Assembly (NCBI GenBank): GCA_011037195.1
Contig: JAAEAF010003567.1
Coordinates: forward strand, 1-64,000
Origin: Triatoma infestans
Taxonomy: Eukaryota; Arthropoda; Insecta; Hemiptera; Reduviidae
Direction: 5' to 3'
DNA length: 64,000 nt
The notes beneath the pieces are model-generated. The model worked only from the letters and a program-made list of their open reading frames with translations, was not told the DNA's origin and made no database searches. The translations under genes and the position numbers were made by a program. How positions within the stretch are numbered: the first letter of the stretch is position 1; every line of letters begins with the position of its first letter. This document shows, piece after piece, positions 36,981 through 46,064 of this stretch.

Positions 36981-37168
36981 TATAGGGGATATTGCACTGC
37001 GATTTGAAAGATCTGGTATATCCCAGGAGCCTTCTCAGTGCACTGTTCATCACCGGACAGTGAGCTGTAGAGGCTTCCCTAGGAAGAGAAAATCTAAGGT
37101 CAGCACTGCTGGCCGGGACCTCCGCGTTGTTAGTCCAGCGCGCGACCACTGAGCTAATCCGTTCCCCA
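36981..37168 (-). repeat. tRNA-derived SINE, family 2, copy 1
   Basis: The tRNA-like head lies at the high-coordinate end (ggaacggattagctcagtgg on the minus strand). The body shares gccttctcagtgcactg with the copies at 51975 and 58103. It ends about 70 bp before the RhoGEF exon at 37240. The B box has decayed. Confidence 0.75.
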
Positions 37169-37239
37169 AACATTTTATAAATATATGATATTAATTGAAA
37201 ATAGTAGCTAATATGTAATTGGTCATAATTTTGTTGCAG

Positions 37240-37362
37240 ATGGTTCAAACATATAAGTGAAGCAGCAGAGGCATATAAAACGAGAGAAGGGAAGCACCGT
37301 GGTAAACCGGAACCCAATGTTACTTCGGATCTTGATACTGCTTTTGGATCAGTTCGAGACAA
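37240..37362 (+). CDS. RhoGEF2-like gene, exon with PH-end helix
   Basis: The acceptor is ttgttgcag and the donor is GTTAGT at 37363. The exon starts with a single base completing a codon begun upstream, so the preceding exon must end in phase 2. It encodes WFKHISEAAEAY, then a basic stretch and SDLDTAFGSVRD. A SINE ends about 70 bp upstream of the acceptor. Confidence 0.8.
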
Positions 37363-40300
37363 GTTAGTAATTTTATTATATCATAGAATTGATTTTGATG
37401 TTGTAGTTAGAATGAATCAGCAGGCATAATAGAAACATTATCATTTATCGGCGCTACAACTGAGTCCCGGCATGCTCATTCAATTTTTGCCAGACACTTG
37501 TGACATCCTATGTGGCTGTCTCCTCTAGGTGACAATATTCAGCACAGTCCTGTCATATCGTCTAACCCCTGCAGCTTAGGCCTCCTATATGACCGGTCTG
37601 TCGATGCTCATTTTATAAAGTTATACGTTTGAATAGCGCATACAGTTCCTGATCCGTTCAAGACCTCCATTCCTCCATATTTCTGAGCCAAAAATTCGTT
37701 TGCAGTATTTTTCTTTCGGCGATAAGGAGGCCTATTTCATCTGCTTAGATGTGCTCCGAGTTTCGGAACCGTTCACTAATATTGGGCGAATTGGGGACTA
37801 CCCAAATGTTTCCGAAGCCCAAAGAAGCACCTCTTCTGTTACCTGGCTGTTAGAATCCTTCGCCTTATTTCCGCTGAGTCATTGTCCAATAATGAAAACA
37901 AAACGTTGATTTATTTTTGTTTGTTTACAGGGAAGACGCAGTATCTTCAGAAGGAACAAGTGGAGGAGACCTCCTTTCACCACCTAGATCAAGTAATGGT
38001 CCGGATTCGCCAAGTCCTTGTGTTACTCCAGTGCCTTCTGGACAAACGACACCTCAGCCTGGATCTCCTGCTACAACTGCTTCTTCCAAACTTGGTAATT
38101 TTTCTTCTTATATAATTTAAAATTAAAGAAAAAAATGTTTTTCTATTTTACCTATGTCTTCTATGTTTCTATATTTACTTTACACTTTAGCTGAAGCGGG
38201 CAACAGGCGAAGTGACGGCAGTGATAGTGATACTCACATAGCTAGTTTATCTGCTGCAGAAAGCACACTCATAGAACCTTCTGAAGTCCTTATCTCTCAT
38301 AGGGATGTTCTGACTGCAGAGCCCGTTTTAACACCTTTAGGTAAGTAATATCTTATAAGTTTTTAAAATGTTTCTGAAACGATATATTTTGGCGCCGTAA
38401 ATTTCTTTAAAAAATTATCTCATGTTATAATGTAATTACCTATAGAATTCCTTATTTTATTTACATCGCTTACGCTCTTAAATACCAGAGCTAAGAAAAA
38501 ATAGAATTAATTCTAGTTCCAACTTTATCATCAAAAAACCAGTGTTGGCCAACCAGAGCACAGGTTCATTTTCTCTATTATTAATTTACATACTGTTTTA
38601 TTAATTTTTTGTTTCGGAAGTTGGTACTAATTGCTCCTCCCACAAATAATATATATATTTATACAAAAAATATTTCGGCAATTTACATATGTAACTATAA
38701 CAGTTTTGATGAAGGTCGCTGATATATTTTTTAATTTCATCCTAGCATTTTGAGATGGTGACAAAATTCTTGCACTAATGGCTTAACAAATTGAAGCACC
38801 TTACCTTACCAGACTCTGATCTTCTCCGAGAACTTTGCTAGAACATTTTTCATGCTCAATTTATTTTCTCTCTTCATGGTGATATTTTCTAGGAACAATA
38901 AGTTGTTATTTATTCATCTTTTTATTAACTAACCAATATTGTTTATAAAATATCCAAGATTTTTGAATTTTAATCCTCTTCCCTGAAATCCCTATTTAAA
39001 AACATTGTGATGAGCATCAATTGAACGAAGTCAAATATAATTATGTCTCAATTCACTTTTATGGTGCATTTTATTTTCTTTTCGAATGAAAAAAGAAATA
39101 AGCTGGAACCAGATTTTATGGTCCACTTAACAATTCTATGTGAGAATATTTGTTATATAACTATTATCATTTACAATAGGTAAAGTATTAATATAAATTT
39201 GTATGCTGATTATTAGAAAAACTAAGAAGAAAGGATGAACTAGTGAAACAGGCTTTATACGAAAAACAAGTTTTAGTAGCTGATATTCTCCATGTGCCTA
39301 GAGAGGAGTTTGAGACAATAGCAGAGCTCGCTGGCGAGTTAGAACCTAATAAAGAACCCTCAGAGCTGGTGTTAGCAGCTGTTAATCAAGGTGCAGTATT
39401 TATTTTTCGTTATTAATACATATTATTTAATGAAGAATAGTCTATAGGTTTAATTAGGCTCAAATATTGACACCTCTCATCGCTTTTTTACATTGATCAG
39501 TGGTAGAAGAAAAGATTTATGTTTAATCCTATTGAAATAGAGAATGCCTATGATATTGTTCCCTGAAGCAAATTTCTTGCCCAATTGAGAAATTTTAAAG
39601 TTGTGTGACCTCTTACCCAACCCACATAAAAAGGTATGTAGAGATTCTTTAAGAAAGCAGATCCAGATTTATGTTTCCAAGGTAACAGAAGATATAGAGA
39701 AATGCTAAAGATACCGAAAATTTTCGCAGTTGGGACCTGATATAAATGACAAAAAAGTCTGGGAAGGTGAGCATTCAGAATGAAATTTCCTAGAGAATGT
39801 CAAACTATTATTAAACAGCTGATGAGTTGAAATATTAGGGATCCATCTTAGAGAGGAGACAAAAGGGAAATAACGAGAAAGATTTCTGATGGATTAGGAT
39901 CTATTCTAAAGTTATGAAGTAGCAATATTAAAATGTTAAAATATGCAGATGTTAGGATTAAAATTCTTAGTTAACGTTGTGGTGAACGGAAACCCGGCTC
40001 CTTCAGTCTAATAGTGGAATAGAGTGCTCTGTCTCTAATGGATTTCTGGAGAAAATACAAACGAAAATCTAGAAAAGACAAAATAAATTAAGAGAGAGAG
40101 ACAGGATTGGGGGGCGTTTGATGTGTATGAAGTGACAGGTTTAGGCCTAAAGGAAATAAATGTCTTTGATCGATTTGATACGGAATAAAAATAAAAGTAA
40201 TTGTGATTGGGGTTTTCATTATTAGATAATTATACTGTAATGGATTTCTGGAATTAATTACTGTCATAAAAGATATTGCTCTGATTAGAAAAGCAATTTA

Positions 40301-43300
40301 ATTATGTTGAAAAACAGATATATAAGAAAATGGTCAATAATTTTAAATAATATAAAAACTTAATTTTGTTTATAGTATTAATAATAATAATAGTTCTTTA
40401 GTCTCAAAATATTTACAAAATAACTAAGTAAACAAGCACTGTACAGCATGGAAAAATCCGTCTACTGGAGGTCGATATGAAAACAAAAAGATTTAATTTT
40501 ACAAAAGAATACAGAGAGAACAAAAATTAATAATGAGTTATGTAATGGGATCAACAATGTGGTTATGATGATAGATAATAGTATCCATGTATAGAATAAG
40601 TAATTCATAAGATTAAAGCAGTATTTACAAATAAAACTAAAAATTAAATTGTCAGATGATTTTCTTTGTTGGCTGTTAGTTGTAAATATTTTATGAAACA
40701 AAAATTTGTTGGCCCATCGACCAATTCAAGGTAAAAAAAAAAGCAGAAAAAATAACAAAAGTAACTTTTTCATTACAGACCTAGCAGTATCACAGTAATC
40801 ACACTTATGTATTGTTTTTATTTGCTGTTATAATTTTTCTCTTTTTTTTTGTAATGTTCCTGAAGAAGGCAAACAAAGTTTGCCGAAACGTCAAACTTTT
40901 TAACTATTAAAAACAATTAAAATTACTTTTGTTGTTTTTTCTGTTTTTTTGTACCTTGAATTGGTCGATAAGCCAACAAATTTTTGTTTCATCCTAAAAA
41001 TTCAATTGTTAAATTAGATACTGGCGATACTTCCACGAAGTGCGAGCATATTGAATAACTTTGCGGTTAGGAAAATTGAACATATCAGTCAATTAGGCTG
41101 CTGTCAAAACAGGACTACCGAGATACAGAACTCTAAATTAAGATAAAACAGTGCACTCCGCCATGAAATGAGCAATGTCTTCCTTAACCCGAATGTTACA
41201 CATTGAACAGAGTACATTTTCCTTCTCTATGAAAGGAATAAAATTCAAATACAAGAGCTCACCTCTAATTTTAAACAGTCATCGTAATTCTCGCAGAGTT
41301 AGTTCGCTCGTATTTTTGTTTTGTGGCAAAATTAAACAAATCAAAATTTCCGTCCAGAGATTTATAAAATAAAAAACTGGTGGTGGACTGAGCGCGCTCC
41401 AAAATTTCCAGTTGATGATCTTCCCTAATTTTATTAATAAGTTCGGAAAAGAAGACGGCCACACGGAAATACTACCAACAGAAAATTAAAATCTGGCAGA
41501 TGGACGGATGATAATGTAGTCCACTGGTTAAACCAAAGAACATTGCTATTAATGACTTCAAAGGCAACTATCTTGACATATCTATGATCAGGAAACTTCA
41601 TCACTTTTAAGATATAGTTAAAATGCATATTCAGATTATATAGGAATAAAAGATCAACCCCGGTCTCTAAATAGAGCATGTAATTTGATGCACCAGAAGG
41701 TAAAGCGAATAATTTTCCGATAAAAAAACGTTGGATTTTCTCAGTTTGATCATACCTCTGGTAACCCAGAATTGACATGTCAATTTTGTTTATAGTACAT
41801 GAGCTGTCAAGATTGGTGAATGATTCGCTACACATTAGTGAAGAAGAAGCTGTTGCAGCGACTTCGGAGGTAGGCAGGACCACCCCGAAATCAGAAAGGC
41901 TGCCAGGAGTACCAGCGTATAGGGTGCATAGTATAGCTTCTTTACTTAATTCTTACTTGACTCAACTTCTTGTAAGTATATTTAATTTTAGTAAAGGATT
42001 ACTTTTATCTCAATAGTATTTCTGCATTATTAGTAAGTAAGCAATATTAATCGACTTGTTTTTTGTTTTTTTCAGAATATAATGGCTGCCAAAGATAAAG
42101 AAAGAGAAAATTTGAGGCGCGAACTTCAAAGAGCTAAAGAACAAGTGCATGCGCTTCATGAAAGACAGGATCATAACGGTCCAAGTTAGTAGTGGCTTTT
42201 TATTTTCGTTTCTCTTTGTTTTTTTGTATTTTTTCAGTGATAAAAACAAAATCGGCATGAATTTGGCTATTTTCTTTTGAAAATTGCACAGCACTTCAGT
42301 TTTTTTTTTATATATATATAATTAATTTATTACTACAAACAATTTTAAGCTATTTTTTTTAACTTTTTTTTTTATAGTGTGCTTAATTTCTAATTATTTT
42401 TTATTTTAATATAAAAGTATACATATATATATATATCTTTCTCATTCTAAATTCAAGCTTTACCTGCTATTTGCTGCCAAAAATTGGGTTATTTTTGTCC
42501 AGATTATAAAAATTAATTTTCTTTGATATTTTGGTAGAAATCTTGGTTTATTTAAAGTACACAGTTTATACCATCAGCAATATACTTTAATCCAGCCAAA
42601 AACAGCAGATCCAGCCAAAAACCAATTCAAGGTGTACATAAAGTATTGCGTTCAGTACGTACACATAGAACGTTCAGTGAAAGAAAATTCAATTGAATGA
42701 ATATTCAATAATGTTGTAAATATTTTAATCTCAAAAAGAAAAAAAAAAAACAAAGAAAAAAGAAGGTTAAGAAAAACAAGCAAAACTTTAGATGCATGTT
42801 TGTGTGCAATAGTTGTGTATATTGTGTCCAGGTTTCGCACCATCCCCCGTACTTGAAGATTTACCAGTTATTGACACAACTACTGAAACCCCTATAATTC
42901 CCACAACACCCTCAGAGGTTAGTTTTTCTTCTTAATAGCACTCACTTTGTGATTATTTTGCATGTTGAATTTTAATTTTTTTAAATGTTCATATTGCTTT
43001 ACAGATTATTATTAAATGATGATAACGTGCATGCATGATTTATTTTTTCAACTTCCTTTATATGGATCGATTTTGTATTTTAAATACATTTTATTTAAGC
43101 TATTCATGACTGAGTGTGAAACACTCACATGAATTTCTAGAAGTGGTGAGGGGGACAAGTAACAACTTATCAACCAGACAACTAGGAACTGATTTATTTT
43201 GGTCCAGAAGAGTGAACCAATATCATATATTTGAAATTTAACGCCCAAAATTCCGCCAAACATCTAAAAAAATTTTTTTTAAATGTTTTAAATAAAATTG

Positions 43301-45172
43301 ATAGATCATATATCTGAGTAGTTACAAGTGCAAGTTTAAAAGAAATCGTTATAGTCATTTTCAAAAACCTATTTTGTCACGTGGCCCTTCCAGTTAGCCG
43401 ATTTTCTTCAAATTTGGAATTCTAGCAATGCTGTATATACACAATAATAAAAATATGTATATACACAATTAATATTATATAAGTCATAGAGCCATATATG
43501 AATCGATGTAGTATGGGAAACGTTATGTTACTGTTCCCCAAAAACTCTTCAGAAAATCATTTTCTAACAAAGGCTCCAAATAAAAGTGATAGGAATGCAT
43601 GTAGATAATACACCAAGTTTGAAGAAATTCTTAAGAGCCCGTTTTCGAGGAAATCCGAAAAACTGACAAGAAAAAAGTTTAGTAAAGTCGTATTTCCGGT
43701 TGATGGATTTATATCGAAACGCTCGTGTCAGATGCGGTGGTGATTATGGAATATCAAGTGGTACGGTGATGTGTGTGCGTAGACGGAATATCAGATTTGA
43801 CCTCCCTGCGGACTTTTCGTTTTTGAAATATTTTCTATATGCACACACACACACACACACCATACATACATACATACACACACACAAATACAGTACGCAC
43901 ACACATACAGACCATTTTTTTCATACTCAGGGGCCCCAAAACATGTATTTCCGGTGAAAACCCAATTTGAAAATTTGACACGATCGCATACTTCCTCTTA
44001 CAGAATTTGAGAAAATAAAAAGTATTTGGCTGCCTGGTCAGAAGTGGACTTTGCGTTCGTATATTATTAAACCAGGGAATGGAGAAATATTAAGATAATA
44101 AAAAGTGATATCTATTCTTGCAACTAAGATATATTTTCCAAGGCGACAAAGAGGCGGAGCTCCCTCCCGGGGGTATGGATGCCTAAGGCGCCAGGGGGCA
44201 GAGCCCCCTAACTGTTCTGGGTATATAAAAAAGAAAGCTATTTTGTGTCACGTTTTTGTGAAATGAGTTAATATTGCAAATGCGGATAGAGGACGGATTT
44301 TCAAGCGGTGTGCATCACTTGACATAGAATTGTCTTAAGAATGTTAAGAGAGGTGAGGGGTTGGGTGCCGATGGAAAAGAGCCCCAGTGAATTGGTTTCC
44401 TGGACGGATTTTAAAGGTGATTGCATTATTTGAACATTTTTTTGAGAACGTTAAGAGTGGTGGAAGGGTTTTCTAGAGAATGTTAGGAGTGAATATTAAC
44501 CATGCAACCCAAATTATCAATTAATTTCAAAATGCAACACATACAAAAATTTATCAAAAAGTAGTATACTCAAAAAGCACCAATCACAAAAAATTCAACC
44601 TCTGAATTTGTTTAGGTACCATAAGGTTGTCTGGCAAAAAAGTTTCGGTCAAAATCCTAAGTACTGGACAGTATCATTTTATTAGTTTTGTTTCGTTTTT
44701 TGTACTTTTCTCGGTTTAAGTTTGAATAAAACATGCCAATTAGAAGTTGAGAAATGCAGTATGTTTCACACCAGTTCATGTTGTTACTTGCCCCGATTGA
44801 TACTTCGGTATCTACCTATTATTATAATAAGACATTATGCATTTTTATGTCAAAGTAAGGTATGTTATTACTTACTGTTGTTATATTATTGTGCACAGTT
44901 TTATTAGTTGGGAAGGGTACAAAATAATTCAAAGGGTACAAACAAAGAAATTCTGTAAGAACATTATTCGTCATTTATCTTATATTAAAAATTCATATAT
45001 GTTTTCACAATTTCAAAAAAATTGTTGTAAAGACTAGCTTACCTGATGACAATTTCATTTGCAAACACTGTTTATATAATAATCTTGATTGATTTATGTT
45101 CATTTTTGTACACAGGTGTTTGTTGATGCGCTGTCAGGAGAAGCGGAGACAACTTTAGAAGCAGTGGAATAA
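37240..45172 (+). CDS. C-terminal part of a RhoGEF2-like Rho guanine nucleotide exchange factor (8 exons, 5' part not in window or far upstream)
   Basis: Exons 37240-37362, 37931-38094, 38191-38340, 39217-39390, 41796-41971, 42076-42184, 42832-42917 and 45116-45172 all have GT/AG borders and join in one frame (junction phases 2,1,1,1,0,1,0), giving 345 residues and a TAA stop. Order: a helix starting WFKHISEAAEAYK, like the last helix of a PH domain (residues 1-20); a Ser/Pro/Thr-rich disordered stretch (42-145); a charged helical segment starting EKLRRKDELVKQ and containing VPREEFETIAEL (146-203); a segment ending in LNSYLTQLL (204-262); a basic/acidic coiled-coil stretch with RRELQRAKEQVHALHE (263-298); and a short acidic tail. 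This resembles the region after DH-PH in RhoGEF2-family proteins, which activate Rho1 downstream of G-alpha12/13 and act on cortical actomyosin. The gene structure is seen directly. The family name is recognition by eye, because the catalytic DH domain is not in the window. Another RhoGEF or coiled-coil adaptor remains possible. Confidence 0.68.
37931..38094 (+). CDS. RhoGEF2-like gene, Ser/Pro-rich exon
   Basis: The acceptor is ttgtttacag and the donor is GTAATT at 38095. The exon enters with one base (AA+G gives Lys) and leaves with one base. The product is rich in Ser, Pro, Gly and Thr (LLSPPRSSNGPDSPSP and onward), typical of a disordered, phosphorylatable linker. Confidence 0.8.
38191..38340 (+). 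CDS. RhoGEF2-like gene, exon with Ser/Asp/Thr-rich linker
   Basis: The acceptor is tacactttag and the donor is a consensus GTAAGT at 38341. It encodes NRRSDGSDSDTHIASLSAAE and onward. Several Ser residues lie next to acidic residues, as in casein-kinase-type sites (inference). Confidence 0.8.
39217..39390 (+). CDS. RhoGEF2-like gene, charged helical exon
   Basis: The acceptor is gattattag and the donor is GTGCAG at 39391. The product starts EKLRRKDELVKQALYEKQ and contains VADILHVPREEFETIAEL. This is the most gene-like and probably most conserved exon of the set, and the main basis for the RhoGEF2-type assignment. Confidence 0.8.
39495..39780 (+). mobile_element. Possible reverse-transcriptase fragment
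   Basis: The + strand reads EIENAYDIVP then SKFLAQLRNFKVV. This resembles the LINE RT motif (L/D)-x-(E)-(K)-A-(F/Y)-D-x-V-P, including the catalytic Asp, but only for about 25 residues. It lies in the RhoGEF intron between 39390 and 41796. Confidence 0.35.
40693..40992. mobile_element. Palindromic element with a conserved central hairpin
   Basis: Arms of about 78 bp (40693-40770 and 40915-40992) are reverse complements, sharing tgaaacaaaaatttgttggc, tcgaccaattcaaggta and acaaaagta. The centre holds CCTGAAGAAGGCAAACAAAG followed by TTTGCCGAAACGTC, with a perfect 7-bp hairpin. This type of CTGA(N)GA...GCCGAAACGTC segment is found in Penelope-like and other retroelement ends. It lies beside the LINE fossil in the RhoGEF intron. 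Confidence 0.65.
40856..40896 (+). ncRNA. Hammerhead-ribozyme-like motif (degenerate)
   Basis: CTGAAGA (40860-40866, fits CUGANGA), stem II GGCAAAC/GTTTGCC (40868-40874 and 40878-40884, 7 bp), GAAA (40885-40888) and a self-complementary ACGT followed by C (40888-40892). Flanks gttc / aaac could form three pairs of stem I with one mismatch. An extra A at 40867 between CUGANGA and stem II departs from the canonical core, and stem III would have to form between two molecules. Probably inactive; motif call only. Confidence 0.3.
41030..41770 (-). mobile_element. LINE C-terminal fossil, minus strand, in RhoGEF intron
   Basis: The minus strand reads GYQRYDQTEKIQRFFIGKLF, LPSGASNYMLYLETGVDLLF and LNMHFNYILKVMKFPDHRYV, followed by INKIREDHQLEILERAQ and a Cys-His tail VCNIRVKEDIAHFMAECTVL. 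This is the region after the RT domain in insect LINEs whose relatives read (Y)-x-LETG-x-(D/E)-PLF. The catalytic RT is missing. It ends 25 bp from the splice acceptor of the 41796 exon. Confidence 0.65.
41796..41971 (+). CDS. RhoGEF2-like gene, exon ending in LNSYLTQLL
   Basis: The acceptor is ttgtttatag and the donor is GTAAGT at 41972. It encodes VHELSRLVNDSLHISEEEA and onward, then PGVPAYRVHSIASLLNSYL. A minus-strand LINE fossil ends about 25 bp upstream of the acceptor. A 149-codon antisense frame crosses this exon and is not considered real here. Confidence 0.78.
42076..42184 (+). CDS. RhoGEF2-like gene, coiled-coil exon
   Basis: The acceptor is gtttttttcag and the donor is GTTAGT at 42185. 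The donor is chosen because read-through would give a stop three codons later, whereas splicing to 42832 keeps the frame (A+GT gives Ser). The product AAKDKERENLRRELQRAKEQ is a strongly charged coiled-coil candidate. Reading straight through would give an alternative end after Asn-Gly-Pro-Ser. Confidence 0.78.
42832..42917 (+). CDS. RhoGEF2-like gene, Pro/Thr-rich exon
   Basis: The acceptor is attgtgtccag and the donor is GTTAGT at 42918. It encodes FAPSPVLEDLPVIDTTTETP and onward, ending PTTPSE, in phase 0 for the last exon. Confidence 0.72.
43110..44012 (+). mobile_element. Helentron/DINE-like element, divergent copy G in RhoGEF intron
   Basis: It begins near TGAGTGTGAAACACTCACAT and ends near cttcctcttacagaattt. 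Order-conserved phrases recur (tttccggttgatgga; cttttcgtttttgaaatat; aacatgtatttccggtgaaa). A CA/CATA microsatellite lies at about 43841-43915, shortly before the right end, as in the other copies. It sits in the last intron of the RhoGEF2-like gene. Confidence 0.55.
43841..43915. repeat. CA/CATA microsatellite in Helentron-like copy G
   Basis: CA and CATA units with single substitutions, just before the right end of the element, as in copy A. Confidence 0.85.
44130..44480. other. Local GC-rich patch with hairpin in RhoGEF intron
   Basis: An unusually GC-rich run (aggcggagctccctcccggg; cagggggcagagccccctaa) is surrounded by AT-rich DNA. GGGGGC-AGA-GCCCCC can form a 6-bp hairpin at about 44195-44211. 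Related phrases (cggattttcaagcggtg / cggattttaaaggtg and gaatgttaagag) repeat downstream at 44295-44480. Unclassified; probably part of an unknown repeat. Confidence 0.4.
45116..45172 (+). CDS. RhoGEF2-like gene, terminal exon
   Basis: The acceptor is tgtacacag. It encodes VFVDALSGEAETTLEAVE followed by TAA at 45170-45172. The short acidic C-terminus follows the previous Thr/Pro/Glu-rich exon naturally. Confidence 0.75.
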   Translation: MFVDALSGEAETTLEAVE

Positions 45173-46060
45173 TAATAAACTCTGAGCAATTCTTTATTCC
45201 TGTATGATTCCAAATTGCGACAGAGTTTTTCTCTAGCATTTAAAAAAAAAAGTATATATATATATATATATATTATATATAATATATAAATATATGTGTG
45301 TGTGTCTCATTAAGAAGCAACCTCCTTCTCTGCATCTCATGACTGCTGTTTTTGTTAATATGTTTCTTTTTGTAAATGTTTTTACATATAAATATATTAT
45401 AATTGAAAATAACTTCGACACTGTACATCTAGTTACAATAATAAACAAAGAATAAAACAAACAATGAAGCAGTGAGGAGTATAATGCAAAAAGGGTCAAC
45501 CATTAGCCAGATTTTTTTTTTTATTTGATTCTTACGTTGAAAGAAAGCCAAAATATAACCTTATTTTGTAGAACAGTGGAACATTTTCGTTTATAATCAA
45601 AGATGTTCCAAGCTTCATTTCTTTTTTCCGGACACGTAAGGTGTATTTTTATAATGAAAATTGTTACCACATTTTTTTATGATTCAGTGTTTAAATTGTA
45701 TTTTTTCTTCTTTTACGTTCTTTCATCTAAGAAAAAGGACGTTTAAAATAATATCGCGGGTAATTATATATTTTGTGCAAATCGATGACGCTTGTTACAA
45801 TTATATATATATTGTTTTTTTTGTCAGATTTGTGTGGAATATCCACATTTCCCTCACCTCTCCCCCATGTGTTATATATGGAATATATATATTTTGTCGC
45901 TCTTAAGCTAGGAGCCTGTATCTTAGGGCTTTTTAATTAATTGCCCTAAAAAAAATTGTACAATAAAAATTGAATGTGTATAGTTCTGAAAGCATATCTT
46001 TTGCTACTTGTAATTGTATAGTACTATTAATTAATAAAATATAAAACTTATTGTTAATAG
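45173..46060 (+). other. Probable 3' UTR of the RhoGEF2-like gene
   Basis: This AT-rich sequence after the stop contains AATAAA hexamers at about 45174 (probably too close to the stop), about 45439, 45962-45967 and 46033-46038. It includes an (AT)n tract near 45250-45295. The end is inferred from the last hexamer cluster; no cleavage site can be proved. Confidence 0.45.
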
Positions 46061-46064
46061 AAAA

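Noticed and set aside
36856..37362. 168-codon minus-strand ORF
   Set aside because: It runs antisense through the RhoGEF exon at 37240 and through a SINE; no domain and no support for splicing on that strand.
40860..40892. Canonical active hammerhead ribozyme
   Set aside because: Extra base between CUGANGA and stem II, no intramolecular stem III and weak stem I; kept only as a hammerhead-like motif.
41434..41883. 149-codon minus ORF as a host gene
   Set aside because: Most of it is LINE C-terminal sequence, and its start is antisense to a RhoGEF exon.
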